Positions 20,442-29,662 of a stretch of DNA of 64,000 nucleotides are shown piece by piece. Origin of the DNA: Aeromicrobium sp. IC_218. Its GTDB lineage: Bacteria > Actinomycetota > Actinomycetes > Propionibacteriales > Nocardioidaceae. The translations under genes and the position numbers were made by a program. Position 1 is the first letter of the stretch. The number at the start of each line of letters is the position of its first letter. The notes below the pieces were generated by a model. The model was given only the letters and a program-made list of their open reading frames with translations, did no database searches and was not told the DNA's origin. Location: contig NZ_SJXM01000002.1 in the NCBI RefSeq assembly GCF_004336805.1, positions 310,001-374,000 on the forward strand. Reading direction: 5' to 3'.

Positions 20442-21365
20442 TCAGGCGTTCTCGGTGGTGGCCGGAGCCTCGGCGGCGGGCGCCTCGGTGGTCTCGGCGG
20501 CCGGAACCTCGGTGGCCTCGGCCGCGGGGGCCTCGGTCGTGGCGGCGTCGGCGGCCGGAGCCTCGGTCGCAGCGGCGTCGGCGGCCGGAGCCTCGGCGCC
20601 GGTCTGCAGGAGCTCCTGCTCCCACTCGGCCAGCGGCTCGTCGCCACCGGGCGTCTCGGTCGCGCCCTGCGCGCCGCTGCGGGCCTTGAGGCCCTCGGCG
20701 ACGGCGTCGGCGACGACGCGGGTCAGGACCGCGACCGAGCGGATCGCGTCGTCGTTGCCCGGGATCGGGTAGTCGACGTCGTCGGGGTCGCAGTTGGTGT
20801 CGAGGATGGCGACGACCGGGATGCCCAGCTTCTTGGCCTCGTCGACCGCCAGACGCTCCTTCTTGGTGTCGACGATCCAGACCGCGGACGGGGTCTTGCC
20901 CATGTCGCGGATGCCGCCGAGGGTGCGGTTGAGCTTGTCGTACTCACGACGCATCTGCAGGAGCTCCTTCTTCGTGCGACCGGAGCCGGCCACGTCGTCG
21001 AAGTTGATCTCCTCGAGCTCCTTCATGCGCTGGAGGCGCTGGTGCATCGTGGTGAAGTTGGTGAGCATGCCGCCCAGCCAGCGCTGGTTCACGTAGGGCA
21101 TGCCGACGCGCTTGGCCTGCTCCTCGATCGGCTCCTGCGCCTGGCGCTTGGTGCCGACGAACAGGATCGTGCCGCCGCGGGCGACGGTGTTCTTGACGTA
21201 CTCGAACGCGGAGTCGATGTACGCCAGCGACTGCTGCAGGTCGATGATGTAGATGCCGTTGCGCTCGGTCAGGATGAAGCGCTTCATCTTGGGGTTCCAG
21301 CGACGGGTCTGGTGCCCGAAATGGACGCCGCTCTCGAGCAGCTGACGCATGGTGACGACGGCCAT
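20442..21365 (-). CDS. rpsB: 30S ribosomal protein S2 with Ala/Pro/Glu/Thr-rich C-terminal tail
   Basis: S2 assembles late on the 30S head-body junction and helps recruit S1. Residues 1 to about 240 are a standard S2 ([46 protein letters not shown]). The protein is 307 residues because of a roughly 60-residue low-complexity tail built from A-P-A-A-D/E-x-T-E units, encoded partly by 30-bp direct repeats at 20531-20590. Such tails occur in some actinobacterial S2 proteins; function unknown. ATG 21365 has AAGGAGG 7 nt upstream. Confidence 0.97.
   Translation of the reverse strand: MAVVTMRQLLESGVHFGHQTRRWNPKMKRFILTERNGIYIIDLQQSLAYIDSAFEYVKNTVARGGTILFVGTKRQAQEPIEEQAKRVGMPYVNQRWLGGMLTNFTTMHQRLQRMKELEEINFDDVAGSGRTKKELLQMRREYDKLNRTLGGIRDMGKTPSAVWIVDTKKERLAVDEAKKLGIPVVAILDTNCDPDDVDYPIPGNDDAIRSVAVLTRVVADAVAEGLKARSGAQGATETPGGDEPLAEWEQELLQTGAEAPAADAAATEAPAADAATTEAPAAEATEVPAAETTEAPAAEAPATTENA
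20531..20590. repeat. Tandem 30-bp repeat inside rpsB tail
   Basis: Two adjacent 30-bp units (20531-20560 and 20561-20590), differing at about two positions, each encode a ten-residue APAADAA-x-TE block. Shorter, more divergent versions continue on the C-terminal side of the tail (lower coordinates). Copy number could vary between strains. Confidence 0.75.
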
Positions 21366-21667
21366 GGCCGTTCCTCCTTGTGGCACGCTGACGCGTGCCG
21401 TCCTGGTTGACGTGCCGGCGACCTCCGCCGACACCCTGGCGCCTGCCGTGCGGGAAGGACTCCGAGGAGACCAGGACCCGGTCCACCCCTCGCGAGGTGG
21501 TGCAGGCGCGCGAATTTCACCTCCGGTGAGGTGATGGGCCCATCCTACCGTGCGGCCTCGCGCCGCCGGAAATCGGCTCGGTCCACATCGTCGGCCCGTC
21601 CGGACGGTGTCCACAGCCGGGCCGGACGGCGTGGCCGCGGCGCCGCTCGGAGGCGTCCGCTGGGGTC
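21366..21667. other. rpsB-M23 intergenic region with rpsB leader and promoter candidate
   Basis: This 302-nt region between divergent genes has no ORF that looks real. On the minus strand TAGGAT (complement of 21542-21547) is a likely rpsB -10, giving a leader of about 170 nt. That leader contains a 7-bp hairpin with a 4-nt loop (21517-21534, arms TCACCTC/GAGGTGA). A long structured leader fits autogenous control of rpsB-tsf by S2, but I cannot identify the S2-binding fold. Confidence 0.45.
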
Positions 21668-22549
21668 ATGCGCCCCCTCGCCCGCCTGCTGCTCGTCGCC
21701 GTCCTGCTCCTTGCTGCCGCCCCGGCGCACGGGGCTCCACCGCGCTGGACGTGGCCGCTGTCCGACAGCGCCGTCGAGCGCGAGTTCGAGCCGCCCGCCA
21801 CCGAGTACGGCGCGGGCAACCGCGGGGTCGACCTGCGCGGCGAGGTCGGCGAGGTCGTGCGGTCGGTGGCGGCCGGACGGGTCACCTTCGCCGGGCAGGT
21901 GGGCGGGGTGCCCGTCGTGGTGGTCGACCACGGGGCCGAGCGCTCGACGTACCAGCCGGTGGCCGCGGGCGTGCGGGTCGGGGACGCGGTCGCGGCGGGC
22001 GAGCCGCTCGGCCGGCTCGTCGCCGAGCACAGCCACTGCGCGCCGCGCGCCTGCCTGCACCTGGGCCGGCTGGCCGGCGACGAGTACCTCGACCCGCTGG
22101 CCGCTCTCGGGGCCGGACGCTTCCGGCTGGTCGACCCCGACGGCCCGCTCCCCCAGCCGCCCGCCGGCGAGTGGTCGGGCGACCTCGGCCGTCCGGTGGC
22201 CGGCCCGGTCACGTCCGCGTTCGGCATGCGGGTCCATCCGGTGACCGGGGTCCGCAAGCTGCACGACGGCACCGACATCGCAGCGCCGTGCGGCACCCCG
22301 GTGCGGGCCGCGGCGGCCGGCACCGTCGCGTCCGCGTCGTTCGCCGGCGCCTACGGCAACCGGGTCGACGTCGAGCACGGCGACGCGCTGACCGGCTACG
22401 CGCACCTGTCGGCGATGGACGTCCGGCCCGGGCAGCGCGTGGCGGCCGGCGACGTGGTGGGACGCGTCGGGTCCACCGGCTCGTCGACCGGCTGCCACCT
22501 GCACCTCATGCTCGTGGTCGGCGGCACCCCGGTCGACCCACTGGGGTGA
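21668..22549 (+). CDS. Exported protein with two tandem M23 (LytM) domains
   Basis: A 293-residue protein with a Sec signal peptide (about 1-22, ending AAAPAHGA). Two peptidase M23 domains follow. The first (about 26-145) is the type found beside rpsB in M. tuberculosis (Rv2891), but the first zinc ligand His is Asn51 (GNRGVDLRG), while Asp55 and His131 remain, so it is probably inactive. The second (about 172-291) has all ligands: His199-x3-Asp203, YAHL (His246) and HLH (277-279). It is therefore a likely peptidoglycan endopeptidase or amidase activator acting outside the membrane. Convergent with xerC. Confidence 0.92.
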   Translation: MRPLARLLLVAVLLLAAAPAHGAPPRWTWPLSDSAVEREFEPPATEYGAGNRGVDLRGEVGEVVRSVAAGRVTFAGQVGGVPVVVVDHGAERSTYQPVAAGVRVGDAVAAGEPLGRLVAEHSHCAPRACLHLGRLAGDEYLDPLAALGAGRFRLVDPDGPLPQPPAGEWSGDLGRPVAGPVTSAFGMRVHPVTGVRKLHDGTDIAAPCGTPVRAAAAGTVASASFAGAYGNRVDVEHGDALTGYAHLSAMDVRPGQRVAAGDVVGRVGSTGSSTGCHLHLMLVVGGTPVDPLG

Positions 22550-22550
22550 G

Positions 22551-23471
22551 TCAGGCGCGCGGGTGCGCCTGACGGTAGGCCTGGCGCAGTCGGTCGGTGC
22601 TCACGTGCGTGTAGATCTGCGTGGTGGCCATCGAGGAGTGGCCGAGCATCTCCTGGACGCTCCGCAGGTCGGCCCCGCCCTCGAGCAGGTGGGTGGCCGC
22701 ACTGTGCCGCAAGCCGTGCGGTCCGAGGTCCGGCGCGTCCTCGACGAGGCGCAGCCGCTCATGGACGACCCGGCGCACGGCGCGCACGTCGATGCGTCCG
22801 CCCCGGGCGCCCAGGAAGAGCGCGTGCCCGGACGTCGACACGGCGAGGGCGGGACGGCCGCGACGCACCCAGTCGTCCACCGCGTCGGCCGCGGGACCGC
22901 CGAACGGGACGACCCGCTCCTTGCTGCCCTTGCCGAGCACCCGGACGACGTGCCGCTCGCGGTCGACGTCGTCCAGGTCGAGCCCGGCGAGCTCGGCGAC
23001 CCGGATGCCGGTCGCGTAGAGCAGCTCGAGGATCGCCAGGTCGCGCCGCCCGACAGGACCCTCGTCGGGCAGGCCCTCGGTGACGCGCTCGAGCATCGTC
23101 TCGACCTCGTCGCGGCGAAGCGTCGGCGGCAGCGGCCGGTGCGGACGGGGGCTGGCGAGCAGCGCGCCGGCGTCCTGCGTCGCGCGTCCGGTGCGGACCA
23201 ACCAGGCGGTGAACACGCGCGCGGACGTGGCCCGGCGGGCCAGCGTGGTGCGGGCCCGGCCACGGGTCTGCTGGTTGGCCAGGTGGCTGCGCAGGGTGCG
23301 GAGGGTGAGTCCGGCCGGGTCGTGGACGTGCAGCAGCCGGGCGTGCTCGGCCAGTGCCTGGAGGTCGGTGACGTAGGCGCGCACGGAGTGCTCGGACAGC
23401 CCGCGCTCGTGACGCAGGTGGTGGGCGTAGACGTCCAGCACCTCGTCCCAGGCGTCACGCGGCTCGCTCAC
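22551..23471 (-). CDS. xerC: Tyrosine recombinase XerC-like
   Basis: Site-specific recombinase that, with XerD, resolves chromosome dimers at dif. The 306-residue protein has an N-terminal SAM-like core-binding domain (about 8-95) and the catalytic domain with the full set: Arg157 (TGIRVAEL), Lys181/184 (GKGSKERVV), His252-x2-Arg255 (HGLRHSAATHLL), His278 (LGHSSMATT) and Tyr287 (IYTHVS). GTG 23471 has GGGAG about 9 nt upstream. Its place beside dprA and rpsB is that of xerC (Rv2894c) in actinobacteria, so it is a core gene and not part of an integrated element. Confidence 0.93.
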   Translation of the reverse strand: MSEPRDAWDEVLDVYAHHLRHERGLSEHSVRAYVTDLQALAEHARLLHVHDPAGLTLRTLRSHLANQQTRGRARTTLARRATSARVFTAWLVRTGRATQDAGALLASPRPHRPLPPTLRRDEVETMLERVTEGLPDEGPVGRRDLAILELLYATGIRVAELAGLDLDDVDRERHVVRVLGKGSKERVVPFGGPAADAVDDWVRRGRPALAVSTSGHALFLGARGGRIDVRAVRRVVHERLRLVEDAPDLGPHGLRHSAATHLLEGGADLRSVQEMLGHSSMATTQIYTHVSTDRLRQAYRQAHPRA

Positions 23472-23521
23472 GCCCCCAGTCTCCCTGCGGCTCGCCGTGG
23501 CTTCCCCGCGACGCGCCGGGT

Positions 23522-24682
23522 TCAGGCCAGGTCGGCGCGCCGCACGAGCGTCCAGCCGTCGCCGAGCCGCTCGGCGTAGCCGGCGTCGACCAGCGCGGTC
23601 AGGTGCTCCTGCGCCTGCGACCCGGCCAGGCCGACACGTCGGGCCACCTGGTCGGTGGTGAGGGTCTCGGACCACCGGAGGCCGTCGAGCGTCCGCGCCG
23701 CGTCGGGTCCGAGTCGGTCGTAGGCGGTCGTGCGACGCACCGGTTCGGGCGCCGGCTCGGCACCGATGCCGCCGAGCGACTCGAGGACGTCGTCGGCCCG
23801 GGTGACCAGCTCGGCCTCGCCCGAGCGCAGCGCGAGGTGGACGCCCTCCGACATCTGCGAGGTGACCGGCCCCGGCGTGCCCATCGTCGTGCGACCGAGC
23901 CGGTCGGCCCAGTGCAGCGTGTTGAGCGACCCGCTGCGGGCGGCCGCCTCGACCACCACGGTGCCGCCCGCGAGCGCGGCGATGAGGCGGTTGCGGGTGA
24001 GGAACCTCGCGCGGATCGCCACCTGTCCCGGCGGCTGCTCGCTCACGACCGCGCCGCCGGCCGCGATCAGGTCGAGCAGGGACGCGTGCGCCCGCGGGTA
24101 GGGCAGGTCCGCTCCCCCGGCCAGCACGGCGACCGTCGTGCCCCGCGCGGCGAGAGCGCCGCGGTGCGCGGCGGCATCGATGCCGAACGCCGCCCCGCTG
24201 ACGACGGCGACACCGGCGTCGCCCAGCCCGGCGGCGATCTCGCCGGCGAGACCGAGCCCGTAGGTCGTGGCCGCCCGGGCGCCGACGATCGCCACCGCGG
24301 CGGACAGCGCCTCGTCGAGTCGCACGGTGCCGCGCACCCAGAGCCCGAGCGGAGCACCGGCGGTGCCGCCCAGCGGCTCGACGTGGTCCAGGTCGCCTAG
24401 CGGCTCCGGCCACTCGTCGTCGCCCGGCACCACCCAGCGCAGACCCACCGACTCCGCCCGGGCCAGGGCCACGGTGTCGGCGTCGTCCAGACCGGCCGCC
24501 CGCTCCTGCCAGGCCGCCGGCAGCGGACGTCCGGCCAGCACCCCGCGGCCCTGCGCCGCTCTCAGCACAGCACCGGGCTCGTGGTGCTGGAGCAGGTCGC
24601 GCAGGCGGGGATCACCGGGCTCGGCGACGAGGCTGAGCCGGCGCCGGACGTCGGACTCCGAGCGTCGCGTCGCCGGGCTCAT
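23522..24682 (-). CDS. dprA: DNA-processing protein DprA/Smf
   Basis: Binds incoming single-stranded DNA and loads RecA during uptake. The 386-residue protein has the Rossmann-like DprA core (VAIVGARAATTYGLGLAGEI, GAAFGIDAAAHRGAL, TVAVLAGGADLPYPRAH, RFLTRNRLIAALAG) and a C-terminal winged-helix DML1-like domain (about 325-385). ATG 24682 overlaps the comM stop (ATGA). Found with comM and yraN as in Rv2896c-Rv2898c; natural competence in this organism is not shown by this alone. Confidence 0.95.
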   Translation of the reverse strand: MSPATRRSESDVRRRLSLVAEPGDPRLRDLLQHHEPGAVLRAAQGRGVLAGRPLPAAWQERAAGLDDADTVALARAESVGLRWVVPGDDEWPEPLGDLDHVEPLGGTAGAPLGLWVRGTVRLDEALSAAVAIVGARAATTYGLGLAGEIAAGLGDAGVAVVSGAAFGIDAAAHRGALAARGTTVAVLAGGADLPYPRAHASLLDLIAAGGAVVSEQPPGQVAIRARFLTRNRLIAALAGGTVVVEAAARSGSLNTLHWADRLGRTTMGTPGPVTSQMSEGVHLALRSGEAELVTRADDVLESLGGIGAEPAPEPVRRTTAYDRLGPDAARTLDGLRWSETLTTDQVARRVGLAGSQAQEHLTALVDAGYAERLGDGWTLVRRADLA

Positions 24683-26250
24683 GTGCTGGCCACCAGGGGG
24701 CGCAGGTGCCCCGGCAGCGGCAGCGAGCCGCGCAGCGCGAGGGCGGCCTCGACGTCGCTCGCGTCGGGACGGTCGTGTCCGAGCAGGTCGGCCACGCTCC
24801 ACGCCAGGCGCAGCACCCGGTCGGCCGAGCGGGCGTTGAGCCGCTGGGCCCGCAGCTGCGCGTCGACCAGGGCGTGCCCGTCGTCGGCCAGCGGCCACTG
24901 CCGGCGCAGCTCGGCCCCCGGGACGTCGGCGTTCGTGCGCCAGGGGGTGTCGGCGTACCGGCGTCGCTGCCGGACGCGGGCGTCGGCGACGTGCTGGGCG
25001 ACCTCCGCGGTGCTGCGTGCGTCGCCCAGCGCACCGGCCAGCTCGGGCCGCGACTGCGCCGTGAGCGTGCGGTGGATGTCGATGCGGTCGCGGATCGGAC
25101 CGGAGATGCGGTCGGAGTAGCGCCGGCGCATCAGCGGGGTGCACTCGCACCGGTCGACCGTGCTGCCCGCCCGGCCGCACGGGCACGGGTTGGCGGCGAG
25201 CACGAGCTGGAACCGCGCCGGGTACACCGCGGTCTGGGCCGCCCGCGAGACCACCACGCGTCCGGACTCCAAGGGCTGGCGCAACGCGTCGAGGACGTTC
25301 GAGGCGAACTCCGGCGCCTCGTCCATGAACAGGACGCCGTGGTGGGCCAGGCTCATCGCCCCGGGACGGACGCCCCGCGTGCCCCCACCGACGATCGACA
25401 CCGCGCTGGCCGTGTGGTGCGGGTCGAGGAACGGGGGCCGCACCAGCAGCGGCTCGTCGGCGGACAGCACCCCGGCGACCGCGTGGACGGCGCTGACCGA
25501 CAGCGACTGCTCGCGCTCCAGGTCGGGCAGCAGACCCGGCAGCCGCTGGGCCAGCATGGTCTTGCCGATGCCGGGCGGGCCGGTCATCAGCAGGTGGTGC
25601 CCGCCGGCTGCCGCGACCACGACGGACAGGCGTGACTCGTCCTGCCCGGCGACGTCGGCCAGGTCGAGGCCGGCGCACGCGTCCCACCGGGTCTCGCGCG
25701 ACGGCTCGAGCGGCGGGACCGGCGGGTCGTCCGGCTCGTCCTCGCCGGTCAGCAGCGCGACCAGGTGCCGCAGCGAGCGGACGCCCACGACCCGCAGGCC
25801 GGGCACGAGCGCGGCCTCGGCCACGTTGGACTCCGGCACGACCACGTGGTCCGCACCCGCCTCGGCCGCCGCGAGCGCCGCGGGAAGGACGCCGCGCACC
25901 GCGCGCAGCCGGCCGTCGAGCGCGAGCTCCCCCAGCAGCACCGCGTCACGCAGGGCGTCGAGCGGCAGGACGTCCTTGGCCCCGAGCACGGCGACCGCGA
26001 TCGCGAGGTCGTAGTGGCTGCCGGTCTTGGGCAGCGTGCTGGGCGCGAGGTTGATGGTCACCCGCTGGTCCGGCCAGGACGTGCCGGAGTTGACCACCGC
26101 GGCCCGCACCCGGTCGCGCGCCTCGCTCACCATCGTGTCGGCGAGCCCAACGACCACCGTGGTGGGCAGGCCGCTGCTGACGTCGACCTCCACCTCGATG
26201 AGCCGCCCCGACAGCCCGTCGAGCGCGACCGAGCGCGTGGCGGACGCCAT
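24679..26250 (-). CDS. comM: Mg-chelatase-like AAA+ ATPase ComM/YifB
   Basis: A 523-residue hexameric helicase-type AAA+ protein; in competent bacteria ComM helps branch migration during recombination of transformed DNA. It has the N-terminal Lon-like domain (VEVDVSSGLPTTVVVGLAD), Walker A TGPPGIGKTMLAQRL (about 229-243), Walker B GVLFMDEAPEF, a zinc-binding insert with ANPCPCGRAG and DRCECTP, and the C-terminal Mg-chelatase domain (LRLAWSVADLLG). ATG 26250 overlaps the yraN stop by 1 nt; its own stop overlaps dprA. Confidence 0.95.
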   Translation of the reverse strand: MASATRSVALDGLSGRLIEVEVDVSSGLPTTVVVGLADTMVSEARDRVRAAVVNSGTSWPDQRVTINLAPSTLPKTGSHYDLAIAVAVLGAKDVLPLDALRDAVLLGELALDGRLRAVRGVLPAALAAAEAGADHVVVPESNVAEAALVPGLRVVGVRSLRHLVALLTGEDEPDDPPVPPLEPSRETRWDACAGLDLADVAGQDESRLSVVVAAAGGHHLLMTGPPGIGKTMLAQRLPGLLPDLEREQSLSVSAVHAVAGVLSADEPLLVRPPFLDPHHTASAVSIVGGGTRGVRPGAMSLAHHGVLFMDEAPEFASNVLDALRQPLESGRVVVSRAAQTAVYPARFQLVLAANPCPCGRAGSTVDRCECTPLMRRRYSDRISGPIRDRIDIHRTLTAQSRPELAGALGDARSTAEVAQHVADARVRQRRRYADTPWRTNADVPGAELRRQWPLADDGHALVDAQLRAQRLNARSADRVLRLAWSVADLLGHDRPDASDVEAALALRGSLPLPGHLRPLVAST

Positions 26251-26612
26251 CAGGCCACCCCCGTCACGCGCTCGACGACCGGCGCGCCCCGCCGCGGCAG
26301 CCGGACCGAGACGACGTCGATGCGCACGGCCGGCGGGTGCAGGTCGTGCACCTCGAGCCAGTGGGAGGCCAGCCGGCGCAGCCTGGCCGCCTTCGTCGCC
26401 GACACGGCCTCGAACGGCGACCCGTGGGTCTCGGACGTGCGGGTCTTGACCTCGCACACCACGAGGGTCGAGCCGTCACGGGCGACCAGGTCGATCTCGC
26501 CGTACCGGCAGGTCCAGTTGCGGGCCAGGATCACCATGCCCTGGGCGACCAGGTGGTCGGCCGCCACCCGCTCGCCGTACCCGCCGAGCGCCTTGTTGCG
26601 TGCGTAGGTCAT
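26250..26612 (-). CDS. yraN: YraN family endonuclease-fold protein (UPF0102)
   Basis: A 120-residue restriction-endonuclease-fold protein. The family motif is complete: GERVAADHLVAQGM at the N-terminus, then YGEIDLVARDG and VVCEVKTRTS with the acidic and Lys residues (E-x-D...E-x-K) of the PD-(D/E)xK nuclease superfamily. Role unclear; it is almost always next to comM/dprA or rnhB. ATG 26612 (MTYARNKALGGYGE) was chosen over an ATG eight codons earlier because the family normally starts there. Confidence 0.92.
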   Translation of the reverse strand: MTYARNKALGGYGERVAADHLVAQGMVILARNWTCRYGEIDLVARDGSTLVVCEVKTRTSETHGSPFEAVSATKAARLRRLASHWLEVHDLHPPAVRIDVVSVRLPRRGAPVVERVTGVA

Positions 26613-26702
26613 GGCGACCACGCTCGCCGCGCGCACCGACCGGAGGCCCCGCCAGCACGTCGGGCTGTGGACGGGCCCGCCCTGGCGACCGGCTGTGGAC
26701 GA

Positions 26703-27854
26703 TCAGGTGAAGGCGTTGATGCCGGTCTCGGCGCGGCCGATGAGCAGCTTCTGCACCTGGCTCGTGCCCTCGTACAGCGTCATGACCCGCGCGTCACGCA
26801 GGTACTTCTGCACCGGGTACTCGTCGACGTAGCCGTAGCCGCCGAACGCCTGGATCGCCTGGTTGGACGCCCGGACGGCCGCCTCGCTGGCGAAGTACTT
26901 GGCCTTGGACGCCGCGACGCCGAACGGCTCGCCCCGGTCGACCAGGTCGGCGCAGCGCCACACGAGCAGCCGCGCGGCGTCCGCGTCGACGCTGAGGTCG
27001 GCGATGATCTCCTGCACCAGCTGGAAGCCGGCGATCGGCCGGCCGAACTGCTCGCGCTGGGTGGTGTAGTCGACGACCGCCTCGAGGCAGCCCTGGACGA
27101 TGCCGACGCACGAGGCCGCGATGCCCAGGCGTCCCTTGTCCAGGGTGGACATGGCGATCTTGAAGCCCTGCCCCTCCTCGCCGAGCCGGGCCGAGGCCGG
27201 GACGCGGACGCCCTGGAACGCCAGCTCGGCCGTGGCCTGGCCGCGCAGGCCGAGCTTGCCCTTGATCTCGCGCCGCTCGAAGCCCGGCGTGTCCGTCGGC
27301 ACGAGGAACGCGCTGACCCCCTTGGGACCGGGGCCGCCGGTGCGGGCGAATACCAGGCACACGTCGGCCCAGGTGCCGTTGGTGATGAAGATCTTGGCGC
27401 CGTCGATCACGTAGTCGTCGCCGTCGCGCACGGCCCGCGTGGTGAGGCTGCCCGCGTCCGAGCCGGTGCCGGGCTCAGTGAGGCCGAAGCAGCCGAGCTT
27501 CTCGCCGCGGGCGATGGGACGCAGCCACTGCTCCTGCTGCTCGGGCGTGCCGTGCTCGAGCACGGGCTTGCCCACCAGGCCGGACGAGACCGAGACGATG
27601 CCGCGCACGGACGAGTCGGCGCGGCCGAGCTCCTCCATCATCAGCGCGTAGGTGACGTAGTCGCCGCCGACGCCGCCGAGCTCCTCGGGGATGGTGACGC
27701 CGAAGAAGCCCTGCTCCCCCAGGCGCCCGATCAGCGAGGTGTCGATGGACTCCGCGCGGTCCCAGTCGCGCCGGAACGGGACGACCTCGCGCTCGAGGAA
27801 CGCGCGGGCGACGTCGCGGAAGGACTCCTGCTCGGGAGTGGGTCGCAGGTCCAT
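26703..27854 (-). CDS. Acyl-CoA dehydrogenase
   Basis: A 383-residue FAD-dependent dehydrogenase of the short-chain group. It shows the FAD/substrate signatures FGLTEPGTGSDAGS (about 123-136), IKGKLGLRGQATAELAF, REQFGRPIAGFQ, QAFGGYGYVDEYPVQKYLRDA and the catalytic Glu in TLYEGTSQVQ near the C-terminus. Beta-oxidation or branched-chain amino acid catabolism are likely roles. It starts 1 nt after the DUF2469 stop, so it is probably in an operon downstream of lepB-rnhB-DUF2469. M. tuberculosis has other genes at this spot. Confidence 0.95.
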   Translation of the reverse strand: MDLRPTPEQESFRDVARAFLEREVVPFRRDWDRAESIDTSLIGRLGEQGFFGVTIPEELGGVGGDYVTYALMMEELGRADSSVRGIVSVSSGLVGKPVLEHGTPEQQEQWLRPIARGEKLGCFGLTEPGTGSDAGSLTTRAVRDGDDYVIDGAKIFITNGTWADVCLVFARTGGPGPKGVSAFLVPTDTPGFERREIKGKLGLRGQATAELAFQGVRVPASARLGEEGQGFKIAMSTLDKGRLGIAASCVGIVQGCLEAVVDYTTQREQFGRPIAGFQLVQEIIADLSVDADAARLLVWRCADLVDRGEPFGVAASKAKYFASEAAVRASNQAIQAFGGYGYVDEYPVQKYLRDARVMTLYEGTSQVQKLLIGRAETGINAFT

Positions 27855-27855
27855 G

Positions 27856-28164
27856 TCAGGTCGTCGGGACCTTGAAGTCGGACTTGCTCAGCTCCTCGAC
27901 GTTGACGTCCTTGAAGGTGAGCACCTTGACGTTCTTGGCGAAGCGGGCCGGGCGGTAGATGTCCCACACCCAGGCGTCGCTCATCGTCACCTCGAAGTAG
28001 GCGTCGCCGGTCTCGGAGCGCACCTTCACGTCGACGGCGTTGCACAGGTAGAAGCGCCGGTCGGTCTCGACGACGTACTTGAAGATCTCGACGACGTCGC
28101 GGTACTCGCGGTACAGCGCGAGCTCCATCTCCGACTCGTACCGCTCCAGGTCCTCGGCACTCAT
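27856..28164 (-). CDS. DUF2469 family protein
   Basis: A 102-residue acidic protein, strongly conserved in actinobacteria next to rnhB (Rv2901c). Typical family sequence: MSAEDLERYESEMELALYREY (1-21, split here by family knowledge), FKYVVETDRRFYLCNAVDV, and VWDIYRPARFAKNVKVLTFKDVNVEEL. No catalytic motif is known. Length is exactly the family norm. Function unknown. Confidence 0.95.
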   Translation of the reverse strand: MSAEDLERYESEMELALYREYRDVVEIFKYVVETDRRFYLCNAVDVKVRSETGDAYFEVTMSDAWVWDIYRPARFAKNVKVLTFKDVNVEELSKSDFKVPTT

Positions 28165-28217
28165 GCGACAGGCGCTCCTTCGATGGCAGGTGGGGGCAAC
28201 TGTACGGGCGGGTCGCC

Positions 28218-28958
28218 TCAGCCGAGCAGAGCCTCGGGCGGCACGTCGTCCGCGCCGCCGAGACCGGGCAGGCGCCACGACACGCGGTGGTGCGGGCTCG
28301 GGCCGTGCTCGGCCAGCGCGGCGACGTGACCGGGGGCGGAGTAGCCCTTGTTCTCGTGCCAGCCGTACTGCGGGTGGTCGTCGGCGAGGGCGACCATGAT
28401 CGCGTCGCGGGCCGTCTTGGCCAGGATGCTGGCGGCCGCCACGGCGGCGCACTGCATGTCGGCCTTGATCATCGTGGTGACCGGCGGGACGTGGTCGACC
28501 TCGAACGGCGGCGCGAACAGGCCGGTCTGGGCCGGCGTCGTGAGGTAGTCGTGGTTGCCGTCGAGCAGGACGGCGTCCGGGACGACGCCGAGCCCGGCGA
28601 GCGCGCGGTGCCCGGCGAGACGCAGCCCGGCGATGATGCCGTGCTCGTCGATCTCGGCCGAGGACGCGTGGCCGACCGCGTGGGCGGTCGCCCAGCGGCG
28701 GATGCGCGGGGCGAGCCGCTCGCGGGCGTCGGCGGTCAGCAGCTTGCTGTCGCGGACGCCCTGCGGCGCGGTGGGGGTCTCGGCGGTGATCAGCACGGCG
28801 CCGATGGTGACCGGGCCGCACAGGGCGCCGCGGCCGACCTCGTCGAAGCAGGCCAGGGTCGTGCGGCCCTCGCGCAGCATGCGGCGCTCGACCCGCAGGC
28901 TCGGCGCCGCCGAGCGGGGACGGGACGCGCGCCGGGGCGTCTCGACCGTGGCCGTCAC
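28218..28958 (-). CDS. rnhB: Ribonuclease HII
   Basis: Removes RNA from RNA-DNA hybrids and single ribonucleotides from DNA. The 246-residue protein has the DEDD active site: Asp39-Glu40 in [14 protein letters not shown], Asp133 in [10 protein letters not shown], and a further Asp in the [19 protein letters not shown] segment. A short basic N-terminal extension precedes the fold. GTG 28958 overlaps the lepB stop (GTGA), so rnhB is translationally coupled to lepB, the common actinobacterial order. Confidence 0.96.
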   Translation of the reverse strand: MTATVETPRRASRPRSAAPSLRVERRMLREGRTTLACFDEVGRGALCGPVTIGAVLITAETPTAPQGVRDSKLLTADARERLAPRIRRWATAHAVGHASSAEIDEHGIIAGLRLAGHRALAGLGVVPDAVLLDGNHDYLTTPAQTGLFAPPFEVDHVPPVTTMIKADMQCAAVAAASILAKTARDAIMVALADDHPQYGWHENKGYSAPGHVAALAEHGPSPHHRVSWRLPGLGGADDVPPEALLG

Positions 28959-29629
28959 TTCGTCGGTTCCGCCACGTCGTCGAACGCGTCGGTGCCGTCG
29001 ACGAAGCCGGCACGGTCGAACGGCCACACGCGCAGCCACGCCTTGCCCACGACGTCGGAGACCGGCACGAACCCGCCGCCGGGCTCTCCCATGTGAGCGC
29101 GCGAGTCGGCGGAGTTGTCGCGGTTGTCGCCCATGACCCACAGGTAGCCCTTGGGCACCTTGACCTCGAACGGGGTGTCGGCGGTGACCGACGCGTCGAG
29201 CGGGTACTTCTCGGTGATCGGCGTGCCGTTGACCGTGAGGCGTCCGTCGTCGGTGCAGCACCGGACGGTGTCGCCGCCGACGCCCACGACGCGCTTGATC
29301 AGGTGGCCGCCGGTCGGGTAGAGACCGACGACCTCGAGGGCCTTCTGGACCGGGTTCGTCGCGGCACGCGACTCGTCCTCGGCCAGCCAGCCCCCGGGGT
29401 CGTCGAAGACCACGATGTCGCCGCGGTCCGGGTCACCGGACCAGTACGAGACCTTCTGCACCAGCAGGCGGTCGTTCTCGACCATCGTCGGCTCCATGGA
29501 GCCGGACGGGATGTAGAACGCCTGGAGGAAGAACGTCTTGACGACGACCGCGATCACCACCGCGGTGACCACCAGCAGGATGGTCTCCTGCCAGATGGGG
29601 AGGTGTCTCTTGTCGGCCTGCTGCGTCAC
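28955..29629 (-). CDS. lepB: Signal peptidase I
   Basis: Cleaves signal peptides from secreted proteins. The 224-residue protein has one N-terminal membrane anchor (about 15-35), then the Ser/Lys dyad: Ser44 in [10 protein letters not shown] and Lys112 in [11 protein letters not shown], and box [12 protein letters not shown]. The GTG at 29629 follows a TAGGCT hexamer (complement of 29636-29641) by 6 nt, so lepB-rnhB is probably transcribed as a leaderless unit separate from rplS. Confidence 0.96.
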   Translation of the reverse strand: MTQQADKRHLPIWQETILLVVTAVVIAVVVKTFFLQAFYIPSGSMEPTMVENDRLLVQKVSYWSGDPDRGDIVVFDDPGGWLAEDESRAATNPVQKALEVVGLYPTGGHLIKRVVGVGGDTVRCCTDDGRLTVNGTPITEKYPLDASVTADTPFEVKVPKGYLWVMGDNRDNSADSRAHMGEPGGGFVPVSDVVGKAWLRVWPFDRAGFVDGTDAFDDVAEPTK

Positions 29630-29635
29630 GCGGCG

Positions 29636-29641
29636 AGCCTA
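29636..29641 (-). promoter_or_regulatory. -10 hexamer TAGGCT for leaderless lepB
   Basis: TAGGCT on the minus strand ends 6 nt before the lepB GTG; no Shine-Dalgarno is present there. Confidence 0.45.
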
Positions 29642-29662
29642 GCCCCTCGTCGGACGAGGGTC

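Noticed and set aside
22551..23471. XerC-like recombinase as integrase of a mobile element
   Set aside because: Location beside dprA and rpsB matches the chromosomal xerC locus in M. tuberculosis, and no phage genes, attachment repeats or tRNA are nearby.
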